This document shows positions 16,849 through 27,562 of a stretch of DNA of 64,000 nucleotides, in pieces (positions within the stretch are counted from its first letter, which is position 1; every line of letters starts with the position of its first letter). This DNA is from Citrobacter farmeri. GTDB lineage: Bacteria > Pseudomonadota > Gammaproteobacteria > Enterobacterales > Enterobacteriaceae. Under the pieces are notes generated by a model. The model ran no database searches, had not been told where the DNA came from, and worked only from the letters and a program-made list of their open reading frames with translations. Both the position numbers and the translations under genes were made by a program. The stretch covers positions 4,526,001 to 4,590,000 of the forward strand of contig NZ_CP077291.1 of assembly GCF_019048065.1 (NCBI RefSeq), given 5' to 3'.

Positions 16849-17433
16849 ATGTATCGGATCGTACTGGGAAAAGTCTCGACACTCAGCGCAGGCGTCTTGC
16901 CGTCCGCGTTATCCGACCTGGCGCCGAAGGGGCCGCGACGCGCGCGCTGGCTGGCGGGTCGCGTTTTGCTTTCCCATGCCCTCTCGCCGCTGCCTGAGAT
17001 CGTTTACGGCGAACAGGGGAAACCGGCGTTTTCACCGGAGACGTCGCTATGGTTCAATCTGAGCCACAGCGGTGATGATATCGCCCTGTTGCTGAGCGAC
17101 GAGGGCGAAGTGGGTTGCGATCTCGAAGTGATCCGCCCGCGCGCCAACTGGCGCTCGCTGGCAAATGCGGTCTTCAGCCTCGGGGAACACGCCGAAGTGG
17201 AAGCGGAACATCCGGATCGGCAACTCGCCGCGTTCTGGCGTATCTGGACGCAAAAAGAGGCGATCGTGAAACAGCGCGGCGGCAGCGCGTGGCAAATCGT
17301 CAGCGTCGACAGCACCTTCGACTCCGGGCTTTCGCTAAGCCATTGCCAGTTCGACAACCTGAGCCTGGCGGTCTGCACCCCCACGCCCTTTACGTTGACC
17401 GCAGACGCGGTGCAATGGCTGGAAACCGTCTGA
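16849..17433 (+). CDS. acpT: AcpT, 4'-phosphopantetheinyl transferase
   Basis: 194 residues, almost identical in length to E. coli AcpT and starting MYRIVLGKVSTLSAG. The Sfp/AcpT-family motifs are VGCDLEVI (metal-binding D91 and E93) and WTQKEAIVK (KEA at 136-138). It transfers phosphopantetheine from CoA to an acyl carrier serine. It lies one base after apeR, so it is the last gene of the ape transcript, and ApeE and ApeF are its obvious substrates. E. coli K-12 keeps acpT without these partners, a known case of an orphaned transferase. Confidence 0.93.
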   Translation: MYRIVLGKVSTLSAGVLPSALSDLAPKGPRRARWLAGRVLLSHALSPLPEIVYGEQGKPAFSPETSLWFNLSHSGDDIALLLSDEGEVGCDLEVIRPRANWRSLANAVFSLGEHAEVEAEHPDRQLAAFWRIWTQKEAIVKQRGGSAWQIVSVDSTFDSGLSLSHCQFDNLSLAVCTPTPFTLTADAVQWLETV

Positions 17434-17484
17434 TATCGCAAACATACGATTTTCGTATAATTCACGCGTTTGACCGCCCTTCTC

Positions 17485-17512
17485 TTGATCCAGAACACGT
17501 CAAAAGTATGAT
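17485..17512 (+). promoter_or_regulatory. Candidate nikA promoter
   Basis: TTGATC (17485-17490) and TATGAT (17507-17512) are spaced by 16 bp. The -10 is inside the left arm of the NikR operator, so nickel-loaded NikR would block it directly. An FNR-like half site (TTGAT) overlaps the -35, but the second half is poor. Confidence 0.55.
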
Positions 17513-17533
17513 GATTCCTTAGAATCGTCATAC
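17506..17533. promoter_or_regulatory. NikR operator upstream of nikA
   Basis: A perfect match to the E. coli NikR box: GTATGA (17506-17511), exactly 16 bp, then TCATAC (17528-17533). It is 39 bp before the nikA start. Confidence 0.93.
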
Positions 17534-17572
17534 TCATTAAGTCGTACCCCTACATCATTCGGGATCACCATT

Positions 17573-19144
17573 TTGTCCAGACTACGCCGCACACTTTTTG
17601 CGCTGCTGGCCTGTGCGTCATTCCTCACGCACGCCGCTGCCACTGATGAAATCACTACCGCCTGGCCGGTCAACGTTGGGCCGCTTAACCCTCATCTGTA
17701 TACCCCTAACCAGATGTTTGCCCAAAGTATGGTCTATGAACCACTGGTGAAGTATCAGGCGGACGGTTCGGTCATTCCGTGGCTGGCGAAAAGCTGGACC
17801 CACTCGGCAGATGGCAAAACCTGGACCTTCACCCTGCGTGATGATGTGACCTTCTCGAACGGCGAAGCGTTCGACGCCCATGCCGCGGCGGAAAATTTCC
17901 GCGTGGTGCTCGACAACCGTCAGCGTCATGCCTGGCTGGAACTGGTTAATCAGATCGTCGACGTCAACGCACTCGACAAAAACCAGCTACAAATCACCCT
18001 GAAAAGCGCCTATTACCCATTTTTGCAGGAACTGGCGCTGCCGCGCCCGTTCCGTTTTATCGCGCCGTCGCAATTTAAAGACAACGAAACGATGCGCGGC
18101 ATTAAAGCACCGATTGGCACCGGTCCGTGGGTGCTGAAAACGTCGAAGCTCAATCAGTACGATGTACTGGTACGCAACGATCGCTATTGGGGTGAAAAGC
18201 CGCAGATTCAAAAGATTACCGTCAAAGTGATCCCGGACCCCACTACCCGCGCCGTGGCGTTTGAAACCGGTGATATCGACCTGCTGTACGGTAACGAGGG
18301 GCTGTTGCCGCTGGATACCTTCGCCCGTTTTAGTCAGAACCCGAACTACCGCACCCAGCTTTCTCAGCCGATCGAAACGGTAATGCTGGCGCTCAACTCA
18401 GCCAAAGCGCCGACCAATGAGCTGGCGGTGCGTGAAGCGCTTAACTATGCCGTGAACAAGAAATCGTTGATCGACAACGCGCTGTACGGCACACAGCAGG
18501 TCGCCGATACGCTGTTCGCCCCGACGGTCCCTTATGCCAACGTTGGCCTGAAACCGCGTCAGTACGACCCGCAACAGGCAAAAAATCTGCTGGAAAAAGC
18601 CGGCTGGCGGCTACCCGCAGGCAAAGACATCCGTGAGAAAAACGGCCAGCCGCTGCGCATTGAACTGTCATTTATCGGCACCGATGCGCTGAGTAAGTCG
18701 ATGGCGGAAATTATCCAGGCCGATATGCGCCAGGTTGGTGTCGATGTCGCGCTTATTGGTGAAGAAGAGAGCAGTATTTACGCCCGCCAGCGGGACGGTC
18801 GCTTCGGCATGATCTTCAACCGCACCTGGGGCGCGCCGTATGACCCACATGCCTTTATGAGTTCGATGCGCGTACCGTCCCATGCGGATTACCAGGCGCA
18901 GCAGGGGTTAACCGACAAACCGCTGATTGATAAAGAGATTAGTGAAGTGCTGGAAACCACTGACGAAACGCAGCGTCAGGCGTTGTATAAAGACATCCTG
19001 ACCCGCCTGCACAACGACGCGGTCTATCTGCCTATCAGCTATGTCTCGATGATGGTGGTCGCCAGACCTGAACTGGGCACAATTCCGTACGCGCCTATCG
19101 CCTCTGAAATTCCGTTTGAACAGATTAAACCGGTGAAACCCTGA
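17573..19144 (+). CDS. nikA: NikA, periplasmic nickel-binding protein
   Basis: A 523-residue SBP family 5 protein, recognised from its near identity to E. coli NikA ([19 protein letters not shown] after the signal peptide, closing EQIKPVKP). The signal peptide runs to HAAA at about residue 23. It captures Ni(II) in the periplasm, bound through small organic ligands, and passes it to NikBC. The start is unusual: there is no ATG. E. coli NikA begins MLSTLRR; here the aligned codons are ATT-TTG-TCC-AGA-CTA, so TTG 17573, or less likely ATT 17570, must be used. A GGGAT lies just upstream. Confidence 0.95.
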   Translation: MSRLRRTLFALLACASFLTHAAATDEITTAWPVNVGPLNPHLYTPNQMFAQSMVYEPLVKYQADGSVIPWLAKSWTHSADGKTWTFTLRDDVTFSNGEAFDAHAAAENFRVVLDNRQRHAWLELVNQIVDVNALDKNQLQITLKSAYYPFLQELALPRPFRFIAPSQFKDNETMRGIKAPIGTGPWVLKTSKLNQYDVLVRNDRYWGEKPQIQKITVKVIPDPTTRAVAFETGDIDLLYGNEGLLPLDTFARFSQNPNYRTQLSQPIETVMLALNSAKAPTNELAVREALNYAVNKKSLIDNALYGTQQVADTLFAPTVPYANVGLKPRQYDPQQAKNLLEKAGWRLPAGKDIREKNGQPLRIELSFIGTDALSKSMAEIIQADMRQVGVDVALIGEEESSIYARQRDGRFGMIFNRTWGAPYDPHAFMSSMRVPSHADYQAQQGLTDKPLIDKEISEVLETTDETQRQALYKDILTRLHNDAVYLPISYVSMMVVARPELGTIPYAPIASEIPFEQIKPVKP

Positions 19145-20088
19145 TGTTGCGTTATGTACTGCGGCGTATTCTGCTGCTGATTCCGATGATTTTCGCCGCC
19201 TCGGTGATCATCTTCCTGATGTTGCGCCTGGGCACCGGCGATCCGGCGCTCGACTATCTGCGCCTGTCGAATCTGCCGCCCACGCCGGAAATGGTGGCCT
19301 CTACCCGCGTGATGCTGGGGCTGGATCAGCCGCTGGTCGTGCAGTACGGCACCTGGTTGTGGAAAGCGCTGCATCTGGACTTTGGCATCTCGTTCGCCAC
19401 CCAGCGCCCGGTGCTGGATGACATGATGAATTTCCTGCCCGCAACGCTGGAACTGGCGGGTGCGGCACTGGTGTTGATCCTGCTGACCTCCGTACCGCTC
19501 GGCATCTGGGCGGCGCGTCATCGCGATCGCCTGCCCGATTTCGTCGTGCGACTGATAGCCTTTCTCGGCGTGTCGATGCCTAACTTCTGGCTCGCCTTCC
19601 TGCTGGTGATGTTCTTCTCCGTTTACCTGCAATGGTTACCTGCGATGGGCTACGGCGGCTGGCAGCATCTGATTTTACCGGCGGTATCAATAGCCTTCAT
19701 GTCTCTGGCGATTAACGCGCGACTATTGCGCGCCAGCATGCTGGAAGTCTCCGGGCAGCGCCACGTCACCTGGGCGCGCCTGCGCGGGCTGAACGATAAA
19801 CAAACCGAGCGCCGCCACATTCTGCGTAACGCCTCGCTGCCGGTGGTGACCGCCGTCGGGATGCACATCGGCGAACTGATTGGCGGGACGATGATTATCG
19901 AGAACATCTTTGCCTGGCCGGGTGTGGGTCGCTATGCCGTCTCGGCCATATTTAACCGCGACTACCCGGTGATTCAGTGCTTTACACTGATGATGGTGGT
20001 GGTTTTCGTGGTCTGTAACCTGATTGTTGATCTGCTGAACGCCGCGCTGGACCCGCGCATTCGTCGTCATGAAGGAGCGCACTCGTGA
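19144..20088 (+). CDS. nikB: NikB, nickel ABC transporter permease
   Basis: A 314-residue inner-membrane permease of the oligopeptide/nickel group, the same length as E. coli NikB. It has an N-terminal helix ([17 protein letters not shown]), about five further helices and the EAA-type loop for the ATPase (about 185-225, ending [20 protein letters not shown]). Its ATG shares one base with the nikA stop (TGATG) and it overlaps nikC by 4 nt. Confidence 0.95.
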   Translation: MLRYVLRRILLLIPMIFAASVIIFLMLRLGTGDPALDYLRLSNLPPTPEMVASTRVMLGLDQPLVVQYGTWLWKALHLDFGISFATQRPVLDDMMNFLPATLELAGAALVLILLTSVPLGIWAARHRDRLPDFVVRLIAFLGVSMPNFWLAFLLVMFFSVYLQWLPAMGYGGWQHLILPAVSIAFMSLAINARLLRASMLEVSGQRHVTWARLRGLNDKQTERRHILRNASLPVVTAVGMHIGELIGGTMIIENIFAWPGVGRYAVSAIFNRDYPVIQCFTLMMVVVFVVCNLIVDLLNAALDPRIRRHEGAHS

Positions 20089-20918
20089 ACTTTTTCTTCT
20101 CTTCACGCTGGTCGGTTCGCCTGGCCATGGTCGTCATCGCCCTGCTGACGGTGATTGCGCTAACCAGCCAGTGGTGGCTGCCGTATGATCCGCAGGCGAT
20201 CGATTTACCGTCGCGCCTGCTGGCTCCGGACAGCCAGCACTGGCTGGGAACCGACCATCTTGGACGCGATATTTTCTCTCGCCTGCTGGCCGCCACCCGC
20301 GTGTCGCTTGGTTCGGTGATGGCCTGTCTGCTGCTGGTGCTGGCGCTGGGGCTTATCGTCGGCGGTAGCGCCGGACTGCTGGGAGGACGCGTCGATCAGG
20401 CCACCATGCGCGTCGCCGATATGTTTATGACTTTCCCGACCTCCATCCTGTCGTTCTTTATGGTCGGCGTATTGGGTACGGGACTCACCAACGTAATTAT
20501 CGCCATCGCCCTGTCACACTGGGCGTGGTATGCGCGGATGGTGCGCAGCCTGGTTATCTCCCTGCGCCAGCGCGAGTTTGTTCTCGCCTCACGCCTTTCC
20601 GGCGCGGGTCATATCCGGGTGTTTATCGATCATCTGGCCGGGGCGGTGATCCCGTCGCTGCTGGTTCTTGCCACGCTGGATATTGGTCACATGATGCTGC
20701 ACGTAGCCGGGATGTCATTTCTCGGCCTTGGCGTGACAGCACCCACGGCGGAATGGGGGGTGATGATTAACGACGCCCGCCAGTATATCTGGACCCAGCC
20801 GCTGCAAATGTTCTGGCCGGGGCTGGCGCTGTTTATCACCGTGATGGCCTTTAACATGGTGGGTGACGCCCTGCGCGATCACCTGGATCCTCACCTGGTC
20901 ACGGAGCACGCCCACTGA
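20085..20918 (+). CDS. nikC: NikC, nickel ABC transporter permease
   Basis: 277 residues, the second permease subunit, with about six membrane helices and the coupling loop containing [22 protein letters not shown]. The start is GTG 20085 inside the nikB stop overlap. It pairs with NikB to form the channel and ends with a one-base overlap into nikD. Confidence 0.95.
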   Translation: MNFFFSSRWSVRLAMVVIALLTVIALTSQWWLPYDPQAIDLPSRLLAPDSQHWLGTDHLGRDIFSRLLAATRVSLGSVMACLLLVLALGLIVGGSAGLLGGRVDQATMRVADMFMTFPTSILSFFMVGVLGTGLTNVIIAIALSHWAWYARMVRSLVISLRQREFVLASRLSGAGHIRVFIDHLAGAVIPSLLVLATLDIGHMMLHVAGMSFLGLGVTAPTAEWGVMINDARQYIWTQPLQMFWPGLALFITVMAFNMVGDALRDHLDPHLVTEHAH

Positions 20919-21682
20919 TGCCACAGCAAATTGAACTGCAAAACATCGCATTACAGGCCGATCGCCCGCTAGTGCACGACGTGTCGTTATCGCTCAAACG
21001 CGGACGCGTGCTGGCGCTGGTGGGCGGCAGCGGCAGTGGAAAATCGCTGACCTGCGCGGCGGCGCTCGGGATTTTACCCGCCGGCGTACGCCAGACCGGC
21101 GGAACGCTTCTTGCTGACGGCAAGCCGGTATCCCCTTGCTCCCTGCGCGGGTTCAAAATCGCCACCATTATGCAAAACCCGCGTAGCGCGTTTAATCCAC
21201 TGCATACCATGGCGACCCACGCGCGCGAAACCTGCCAGGCGCTGGGTAAACCGGCAGACGACACCACGCTTCTCCGTGCGCTGGAAGCCGTAGGCCTGGA
21301 GCACGCCGATCGCGTACTGAAGCTCTATCCGTTCGAGATGAGCGGCGGCATGCTACAACGCATGATGATCGCGATGGCGGTCCTGTCCGATGCGCCGTTT
21401 ATTATCGCCGACGAGCCGACTACCGATCTGGATGTGGTGGCACAGGCGCGTATCCTCGATCTGCTGGAGAGCATTATGCAGAGCCGGGCTCCAGGCATGC
21501 TGCTCGTGACTCACGACATGGGCGTGGTCGCGCGACTGGCCGACGACGTGGCGGTGATGGATAACGGAAACATCGTTGAACAGGGCGAGGTGGAAACCCT
21601 GTTCAGGGCCCCCAAACACGCCATCACACGCGGTCTGGTGTCGGCGCATCTCGCCCTGTACGGTATGGAGTTAGCCTCATGA
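20918..21682 (+). CDS. nikD: NikD, nickel ABC transporter ATPase
   Basis: A 254-residue ABC ATPase: Walker A GGSGSGKS (36-43), signature MSGGMLQRM, Walker [14 protein letters not shown] and the switch histidine in VTHDMG. It is one of two different nucleotide-binding subunits of the importer. The 3' end overlaps nikE (ATGA). Confidence 0.95.
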   Translation: MPQQIELQNIALQADRPLVHDVSLSLKRGRVLALVGGSGSGKSLTCAAALGILPAGVRQTGGTLLADGKPVSPCSLRGFKIATIMQNPRSAFNPLHTMATHARETCQALGKPADDTTLLRALEAVGLEHADRVLKLYPFEMSGGMLQRMMIAMAVLSDAPFIIADEPTTDLDVVAQARILDLLESIMQSRAPGMLLVTHDMGVVARLADDVAVMDNGNIVEQGEVETLFRAPKHAITRGLVSAHLALYGMELAS

Positions 21683-22479
21683 CTTTACTCAGCGTCACTG
21701 ACCTCTCTCATCACTATGCCCACGCCAGTCTGGGGGGAAAACATCAGCATCAGTCGGTGCTGAAAAAGGTCTCCCTGAACCTGAAAAGTGGCGAAACGGT
21801 AGCCCTGTTGGGACGCAGCGGCTGCGGAAAAAGTACGCTGGCACGGCTGTTGGTCGGGCTGGAATCGCCCAGCCAGGGAAGCGTGAACTGGCGCGGTGAA
21901 CCGCTGGCAAAACTGAACCGGTCGAGACAAAAAGCGTTTCGCCGCGATATTCAGATGGTCTTTCAGGATTCCATCAGCGCGGTGAATCCGCGTAAAACCG
22001 TCTGTGAGATCCTGCGTGAGCCGATGCGTCATTTACTCTCGCTGTCCAAGGCCGGGCAGTTAACGCGGGTGCGTGAGATGCTTCACGCGGTGGATCTGGA
22101 TGAAAACCTGCTGGATAAACGTCCTCCCCAGCTCAGCGGCGGTCAGCTCCAGCGCGTCTGTCTGGCTCGCGCGCTGGTGGTGGAGCCGAAACTGTTGATT
22201 CTCGATGAAGCGGTGTCGAATCTCGATCTGGTATTGCAGGCGGGCGTCATCCGTCTGCTCAAGAAACTACAGCAGCAGTTTGGCACCGCCTGTCTGTTTA
22301 TTACCCACGATCTGCGACTGGTAGAGCGTTTTTGCCATCGCGTGATGGTAATGGAGGACGGGCAAATCGTTGAAACCAGAATCGTAGGTGAGGCATTAAC
22401 CTTTTCCACCGAGGCCGGTCGTGTGCTACAAAAGGCAGTACTTCCCGCATTCCCCGTGCGCCGTCGCGCCAATTCGTAA
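21679..22479 (+). CDS. nikE: NikE, nickel ABC transporter ATPase
   Basis: A 266-residue ABC ATPase with Walker [10 protein letters not shown], signature LSGGQLQR, Walker [13 protein letters not shown] and ITHDLR. The Walker B motif has DEAVS in place of the more common DEPTS, as in other Opp/Nik ATPases. It forms the ATP-hydrolysing pair with NikD. nikR follows after 12 nt. Confidence 0.95.
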   Translation: MTLLSVTDLSHHYAHASLGGKHQHQSVLKKVSLNLKSGETVALLGRSGCGKSTLARLLVGLESPSQGSVNWRGEPLAKLNRSRQKAFRRDIQMVFQDSISAVNPRKTVCEILREPMRHLLSLSKAGQLTRVREMLHAVDLDENLLDKRPPQLSGGQLQRVCLARALVVEPKLLILDEAVSNLDLVLQAGVIRLLKKLQQQFGTACLFITHDLRLVERFCHRVMVMEDGQIVETRIVGEALTFSTEAGRVLQKAVLPAFPVRRRANS

Positions 22480-22485
22480 GGTTGA

Positions 22486-22893
<408 letters not shown>

Positions 22894-22904
22894 TCGTCAA
22901 CGAG

Positions 22905-22975
22905 GCTGCCGGGGGCGCTTCGCTTGCCCGGCCTGGATTTGCGCTCCCGCAGCCGCCATCCGGCGTGATTGCAGG
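22905..22975. repeat. REP-like element after nikR
   Basis: A GC-rich inverted structure, GCTGCCGGGGGCGCTTCGC followed by TTGCCCGGCC, with a second GCCGCCATCCGGC unit, lying between the nikR stop and the end of hicB. It may serve as the 3' end of both convergent transcripts. Confidence 0.65.
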
Positions 22976-22986
22976 ACATTCGTCTT

Positions 22987-23346
22987 CTATGCCTGTTTCA
23001 GGCGTTCACTCAGCGTGTCAATAATCCAGGTATTCACGGATACCTGCTCTTGCGCCGCTGCAAAACTCAGACGTTCTCCGAAGGACTCCGGATAGCGTAA
23101 GGTAAATGTTTTAAGCTTTTCCTGCTGAGCGTAGGGTTCAATGCCCGCTTCACGACAGTCGTCAAGATATTCGCGCAACGAGAGTTCCCCCTCTTTTTGC
23201 AGCCCTTGAATACTGTCTGACACAAAATCACAATAGCCTGACAACCCCAGGAACTTACCGCGAAACGCATTAAGCTCAGGAACGTAATTGATTACGGCCG
23301 GTTGTCCGGCGATCTCCATTGCGTTTGGCATTTTAAGTTTGATCAT
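22987..23346 (-). CDS. hicB: HicB-type antitoxin
   Basis: A 119-residue HicB-family protein with an N-terminal RNase-H-like partial fold (VINYVPELNAFRGKFLGLSGYCDF) and a C-terminal ribbon-helix-helix (FTLRYPESFGERLSFAAAQEQVSVNTWIIDTL, in two parts) for DNA binding. It neutralises HicA and represses its own promoter. The start overlaps the hicA stop (ATGA), the usual toxin-first HicAB order. E. coli K-12 lacks this pair here (rhsB lies near this point), so this is an accessory insertion. Confidence 0.85.
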   Translation of the reverse strand: MIKLKMPNAMEIAGQPAVINYVPELNAFRGKFLGLSGYCDFVSDSIQGLQKEGELSLREYLDDCREAGIEPYAQQEKLKTFTLRYPESFGERLSFAAAQEQVSVNTWIIDTLSERLKQA

Positions 23347-23618
23347 GGTTTAACCCCTATACTGACTAACCATTCACGTACGCTCTCTACTGCGCCTTTA
23401 TCTGTATCCGGTGAAGGATGAGGCCGATGAAAACACGCAATGCTCTTGTTTAACAAAAATTTGCAGCGTGAACCGCGCCCCTCTTTGATCTCCCCACCTA
23501 ACGCTTTAATCAGCGATTCAATGTCCACCCACTTAATACCTTGCGGTACGGGAGTTTTAAAGAGCTGCTCCAGCGTGCTTCTTTGCTTTTTCCGTAGGGA
23601 TAACACCTGCTGTCTCAT
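23343..23618 (-). CDS. hicA: HicA-type toxin, mRNA interferase
   Basis: A 91-residue protein of the HicA double-stranded-RNA-binding-like fold. It has WVDIESLIKALGGEIKEG followed by GSRCKFLL and a histidine-rich FHRPHPSPDTDKG segment that should hold the catalytic histidine. HicA toxins cleave mRNA and stop translation. I chose ATG 23618, preceded by AAGGGA at good spacing, over an ATG seven codons upstream with no spaced ribosome site. It is the first gene of the two-gene operon. Confidence 0.82.
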   Translation of the reverse strand: MRQQVLSLRKKQRSTLEQLFKTPVPQGIKWVDIESLIKALGGEIKEGRGSRCKFLLNKSIACFHRPHPSPDTDKGAVESVREWLVSIGVKP

Positions 23619-23651
23619 CGCATTCCCTTGTGACTTCATCCTGTGGAGTCA

Positions 23652-23679
23652 ATTCTATGACTACATAGAATGAAGTCAA
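23652..23679 (-). promoter_or_regulatory. hicAB promoter with palindromic operator
   Basis: Read on the minus strand, TTGACT (23679-23674), 16 bp, TAGAAT (23657-23652). Inside it lies a perfect inverted repeat, ATTCTATG (23652-23659) and CATAGAAT (23664-23671) with a 4-bp centre, covering the -10 and most of the spacer. This is the expected place for HicB autorepression. Confidence 0.75.
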
Positions 23680-23699
23680 GGTTCCCTCCCAAATAATGA

Positions 23700-24824
23700 T
23701 TACGCCATCGTGCCAATCGTCTTTCGAAAGCGCAGTAGCGCAATCAGGAAGAATGCACCGCCAATAGCGAGTAGCGTCAGAAACTGCGGCCAGACAATGC
23801 TGAACCCGGCGCCACGATAGAGTATCGCCTGGGCGAGACTGACAAAGTGTGTGGTTGGCATGGTCAGCATGATGTCCTGCACCGCCTGGGGCATACTTTC
23901 GCGCGGCGTGGAGCCGCCGGAAAGCATTTGCAGAGGCAAAAGCACCAGAATCATCAACAGCCCCAGTTGTGGCATGGAGCGCGCCAGCGTGCCCATGAAA
24001 ATACCGATCGAGGTGGTCGCGAACAGACTCAGTGCCACACCCAACATAAACAACGGGATGGACCCTTCAATCGGCACGCCGAGCACCCCTTTCACCATTA
24101 GCATTAGCGACAGCCCTGAGACCACCAGCACCACCACCCCCATCGACCAGACCTTCGCCATCATGATCTCAAACGGCGTTACCGGCATAACCAGCAGGTG
24201 TTCCACCGTACCGTGCTCGCGCTCACGGATCAGCGCCGAACCGGTCAGCACAATCGCCAGCATAGTGATGTTATTGATGATCGCCATCACCCCGCCAAAC
24301 CATGCTGGATCGAGGTTCGGGTTAAAGCGCATGCGGGTCTCCAGCGAAACCAGCGGCTCGCTATTATCCCGATAGCGCGCGACAAAACTGTTCACTTCAC
24401 CACTGATGATATTCTGGATATAGCTGTTGCCGGTGAACGCCTGGCTCATGCGCGTGGCGTCAACGTTAACCTGAATATCTGGCTGCCTCCCGGCCAGCAC
24501 ATCCCGCTGAAAATTGGGCGGGATGTTGACCGCAAAGGTATAGCGACCTGCGTCCAGCCCGGCGTCCATCTCATCGGCGGTGATCATCTCCGGCGGTAAA
24601 AACCACGGGCGGTAGAAGCTGTTGACGATACGATTCGAAAGCTGCGACTGATCCATATCGGCAATGGCAATTGGCGCAAGATGCAGCGATCCCGGCAGCA
24701 CGGTCGCGGAGGAATACACGGAGACGGTAAATGCAAACACGATCAGCGTCAGCATCGCCTTATCGCCCAACAGGCTACGCAACTCCTTGATGCCTAAATT
24801 ATAAATATTGCGTAATCGGCGCAT
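23700..24824 (-). CDS. yhhJ: YhhJ, ABC-2 type transporter permease
   Basis: 374 residues, as E. coli YhhJ (375). One N-terminal helix (about 22-42) precedes a periplasmic domain of about 130 residues, then five to six C-terminal helices (from about 172) containing the ABC-2 motif TGSALIREREHGTVEHLLVMPV. It forms a drug-export-like complex with RbbA and YhiI; its substrate is unknown. ATG 24824 shares one base with the rbbA stop. A much longer in-frame extension runs over the end of rbbA in another frame and is not real. Confidence 0.92.
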   Translation of the reverse strand: MRRLRNIYNLGIKELRSLLGDKAMLTLIVFAFTVSVYSSATVLPGSLHLAPIAIADMDQSQLSNRIVNSFYRPWFLPPEMITADEMDAGLDAGRYTFAVNIPPNFQRDVLAGRQPDIQVNVDATRMSQAFTGNSYIQNIISGEVNSFVARYRDNSEPLVSLETRMRFNPNLDPAWFGGVMAIINNITMLAIVLTGSALIREREHGTVEHLLVMPVTPFEIMMAKVWSMGVVVLVVSGLSLMLMVKGVLGVPIEGSIPLFMLGVALSLFATTSIGIFMGTLARSMPQLGLLMILVLLPLQMLSGGSTPRESMPQAVQDIMLTMPTTHFVSLAQAILYRGAGFSIVWPQFLTLLAIGGAFFLIALLRFRKTIGTMA

Positions 24825-27562
24825 CACCCCTCCTGTTTTTTCAGCAACAGCACGCTCAGCCCCATCACCACCGGAATGGCGATCAGCAGCGGCACAAATA
24901 GCGGCCAGAGATCGGTGAGATCCAGTGCTTTCGAGAATGTCCCGCGAGCGATCGTCAGAAAATGGCTGGTTGGGTAGATCTCGCCGATCCACCGCCCCGG
25001 CCCTTCCAGCGACGCCACCGGATCGATCATCCCGGAGAACTGCGTCGCCGGGATCAGGGTAATGATGGAGGTGCCAAAAATCGCCGCAATCTGACTCTTC
25101 ATAAACGTAGAGATCAGCAGCCCCATCCCGGTGGCGATGATGACATACAACAACGCCGCCAGACTGAGCGTGAGGAAACTGCCTTTGTGCGGCACGCCAA
25201 AAACAAACACTGACAGGGCGCATAGCAGCAGGAAGTTGAGCATCCCCAGCGCGATATACGGCAATTGTTTACCGAGCAGAAACTCACTGCGGGTGGTGGG
25301 CGTTACGTACAGGTTAATGATCGACCCCAGCTCTTTTTCCCGCACCACGCTCAACGCGCTCAGCATCGATGGGATCATCATCAACAGCAGCGGGATGACC
25401 GCCGGAACAATCGCTGGCAGGCTCTTCACATCCGGGTTATAGCGATAGCGGGTTTCAATGGTCATGAGCCCGCTCTGCCCCACTGGCGTCGGCTGGCGGC
25501 TCGCCACATCCTGTAACCAACTCTGGTGCATCGCCTGCACATAGCCCTTCACCGTCTCGGCGCGGCTGGGCATGGCGCCATCCACCCAGACGCCAATCTC
25601 CACCGGCGTCCCGCGCGCAATATCGCGGCCAAAGTTTGGCGGGATTTCGATGGCTACCGCCACCTCGCCGGAACGCATCCGCCGGTCGAGATCGTCATAG
25701 CTGGTCAACGGCGGTTGTTCAATGAAGTAACGTGAGCCCGCCAGATTTAATGACCATGCCTGGCTGCTGACGGTTTGATCGCGATCGAGTACGGCAAAGC
25801 GCAGGTTTTCGACATCCATGCTAATGCCGTAGCCCATAATCAGCATCAGAATCACCGTCCCCAGCAGTGCCAGCGTCGAGCGCACCGGATCGCGACGCAG
25901 TTCCAGCGCTTCGCGACGGCTGTAGCTGAACAGTCTGCGCAGACTGAATCCCTGACGCGGCGGCATCACCTCTTTATGTTTTGTTTCCACTGGCAGCGAC
26001 GCCTCGGGCGCTGGGCCCGCGGCCTCCTGTAGCCAGGAGATAAATGCCTCTTCCAGACTGGCGGCCCCGCGTCGTTCCACCAGCTCCTGCGGCGTACCGC
26101 TGGCAAGCACTTTTCCGGCATGCATCAACGACATACGATCGCAGCGCTCGGCTTCGTTCATAAAGTGGGTGGAGATAAAAATGGTCACTTTGTCCCGGCG
26201 AGACAGATCGACCATCAGTTGCCAGAACATATCTCTGGCCACCGGGTCGACGCCGGAGGTTGGTTCGTCGAGGATCAGCATTTCCGGGCGATGGATCACC
26301 GCCACCGCCAGAGACAGTCGCTGGCGAATGCCGAGCGGGAGCGACTCGGGCAACGTATCCTCCACTTCCGCCAGCATAAACCGTTCGCTCATCTCCTGAA
26401 CGCGCAGAGGAATCTCCGCTTCCGGGATATGAAACAGTCGCGCGTGGAGTTCCAGATTTTGTCGAACCGTCAGTTCGCTGTACAGCGAAAATGCCTGCGA
26501 CATGTAGCCCACCCGACGACGGGTATCGATATCTTTCGGGTCGACCGGTTGACCAAACAGCCAGGCCTCGCCTTCACTGGCAGGCAACAGCCCGGTCAGC
26601 ATCTTCATGGTGGTCGATTTACCGCAGCCGTTGGAACCGAGGAATCCAAAAATCTCCCCACGCGGTATGCGAAAGTTGACGTGATCAACCGCGACGAAAT
26701 TGCCGAAGCGCATGGTCAGGTCTTTCGCCTCAATGGCGATCTCTTCCTGTTCCGCGTGATACGGCGGAATTACCACCGGCTGATACGCCTGGCGCTGCGC
26801 CTCTGGTAACAGACCGATAAACGCCTGCTCCAGCGTCTCGCTGGCGGTTTTATCGCGCAGTTCCTGTGCGCTGCCGGTCGCCAGTATCTCGCCAGCGTTC
26901 ATCGCCACCAGCCAGTCGAAGCGCTCGGCCTCTTCCATATACGCCGTCGCCACCAGCACGCTCATGTTCGTCTGCCGCAAACGGATGCTGTCGATCAGAT
27001 CCCAGAACTGGGCTCGAGACAGGGGATCGACGCCGGTGGTTGGCTCATCCAGAATCAATAATTCCGGGTCATGGATTAGCGCACAGCACAGCCCCAGTTT
27101 CTGTTTCATGCCGCCCGAGAGTTTCCCCGCCGGACGATCGCGAAACGGGGCCAGGCCGGTGCTGTTCAGAAGCTCCGTAATCCGCGCTTCACGCTCGGCT
27201 TTATCATGCCCAAACAGACGAGCAAAAAAATCGACGTTTTCATATACCGACAGCGTGTGGTAAAGGTTTTTCCCCAGCCCCTGCGGCATCCAGGCAATAC
27301 GCGGACAGACGTCGCGACGATGCTTCGGGTCGCGCATATCGCCACCCAGTACCATGACGTTACCTTGCTCAATCACCCGCGCGCCGGAAATGAGCGACAG
27401 CAGGCTTGATTTCCCCACGCCGTCAGGGCCGATCAAGCCCACCATACAGCGTGCGGGGATATCCAGCGTGATGTTATTCAGCGCCACCGTGCTCCCGTAA
27501 TGCTGACTCACGCCGTCAAGGTGCGCCACGGGAGGAACGGGAACCGGCGCCAGAGGGGTCAT
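24824..27562 (-). CDS. rbbA: RbbA (YhiH), ribosome-associated ATPase / ABC transporter fusion
   Basis: 912 residues in the plan ATPase, ATPase, membrane domain. Walker A1 is GPDGVGKSS (about 45-53) with signature LSGGMKQK; Walker A2 is [10 protein letters not shown] (about 310), with a degenerate second signature ([10 protein letters not shown]). The C-terminal third is an ABC-2 permease with about six helices, including [24 protein letters not shown]. coli RbbA is described as a ribosome-bound ATPase that releases deacylated tRNA, yet its architecture is that of an ABC exporter. It overlaps yhiI by 4 nt. Confidence 0.92.
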   Translation of the reverse strand: MTPLAPVPVPPVAHLDGVSQHYGSTVALNNITLDIPARCMVGLIGPDGVGKSSLLSLISGARVIEQGNVMVLGGDMRDPKHRRDVCPRIAWMPQGLGKNLYHTLSVYENVDFFARLFGHDKAEREARITELLNSTGLAPFRDRPAGKLSGGMKQKLGLCCALIHDPELLILDEPTTGVDPLSRAQFWDLIDSIRLRQTNMSVLVATAYMEEAERFDWLVAMNAGEILATGSAQELRDKTASETLEQAFIGLLPEAQRQAYQPVVIPPYHAEQEEIAIEAKDLTMRFGNFVAVDHVNFRIPRGEIFGFLGSNGCGKSTTMKMLTGLLPASEGEAWLFGQPVDPKDIDTRRRVGYMSQAFSLYSELTVRQNLELHARLFHIPEAEIPLRVQEMSERFMLAEVEDTLPESLPLGIRQRLSLAVAVIHRPEMLILDEPTSGVDPVARDMFWQLMVDLSRRDKVTIFISTHFMNEAERCDRMSLMHAGKVLASGTPQELVERRGAASLEEAFISWLQEAAGPAPEASLPVETKHKEVMPPRQGFSLRRLFSYSRREALELRRDPVRSTLALLGTVILMLIMGYGISMDVENLRFAVLDRDQTVSSQAWSLNLAGSRYFIEQPPLTSYDDLDRRMRSGEVAVAIEIPPNFGRDIARGTPVEIGVWVDGAMPSRAETVKGYVQAMHQSWLQDVASRQPTPVGQSGLMTIETRYRYNPDVKSLPAIVPAVIPLLLMMIPSMLSALSVVREKELGSIINLYVTPTTRSEFLLGKQLPYIALGMLNFLLLCALSVFVFGVPHKGSFLTLSLAALLYVIIATGMGLLISTFMKSQIAAIFGTSIITLIPATQFSGMIDPVASLEGPGRWIGEIYPTSHFLTIARGTFSKALDLTDLWPLFVPLLIAIPVVMGLSVLLLKKQEG

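Noticed and set aside
17444..17458. ATACGA-TTT-TCGTAT palindrome after acpT as a second NikR site
   Set aside because: The spacing is far too short for NikR (needs 16 bp between half sites); it may just be a small hairpin after acpT.
24825..25223. Extension of yhhJ by 133 codons over the end of rbbA
   Set aside because: It is out of frame with rbbA, whose coding is certain; the E. coli-like YhhJ start at 24824 fits exactly.
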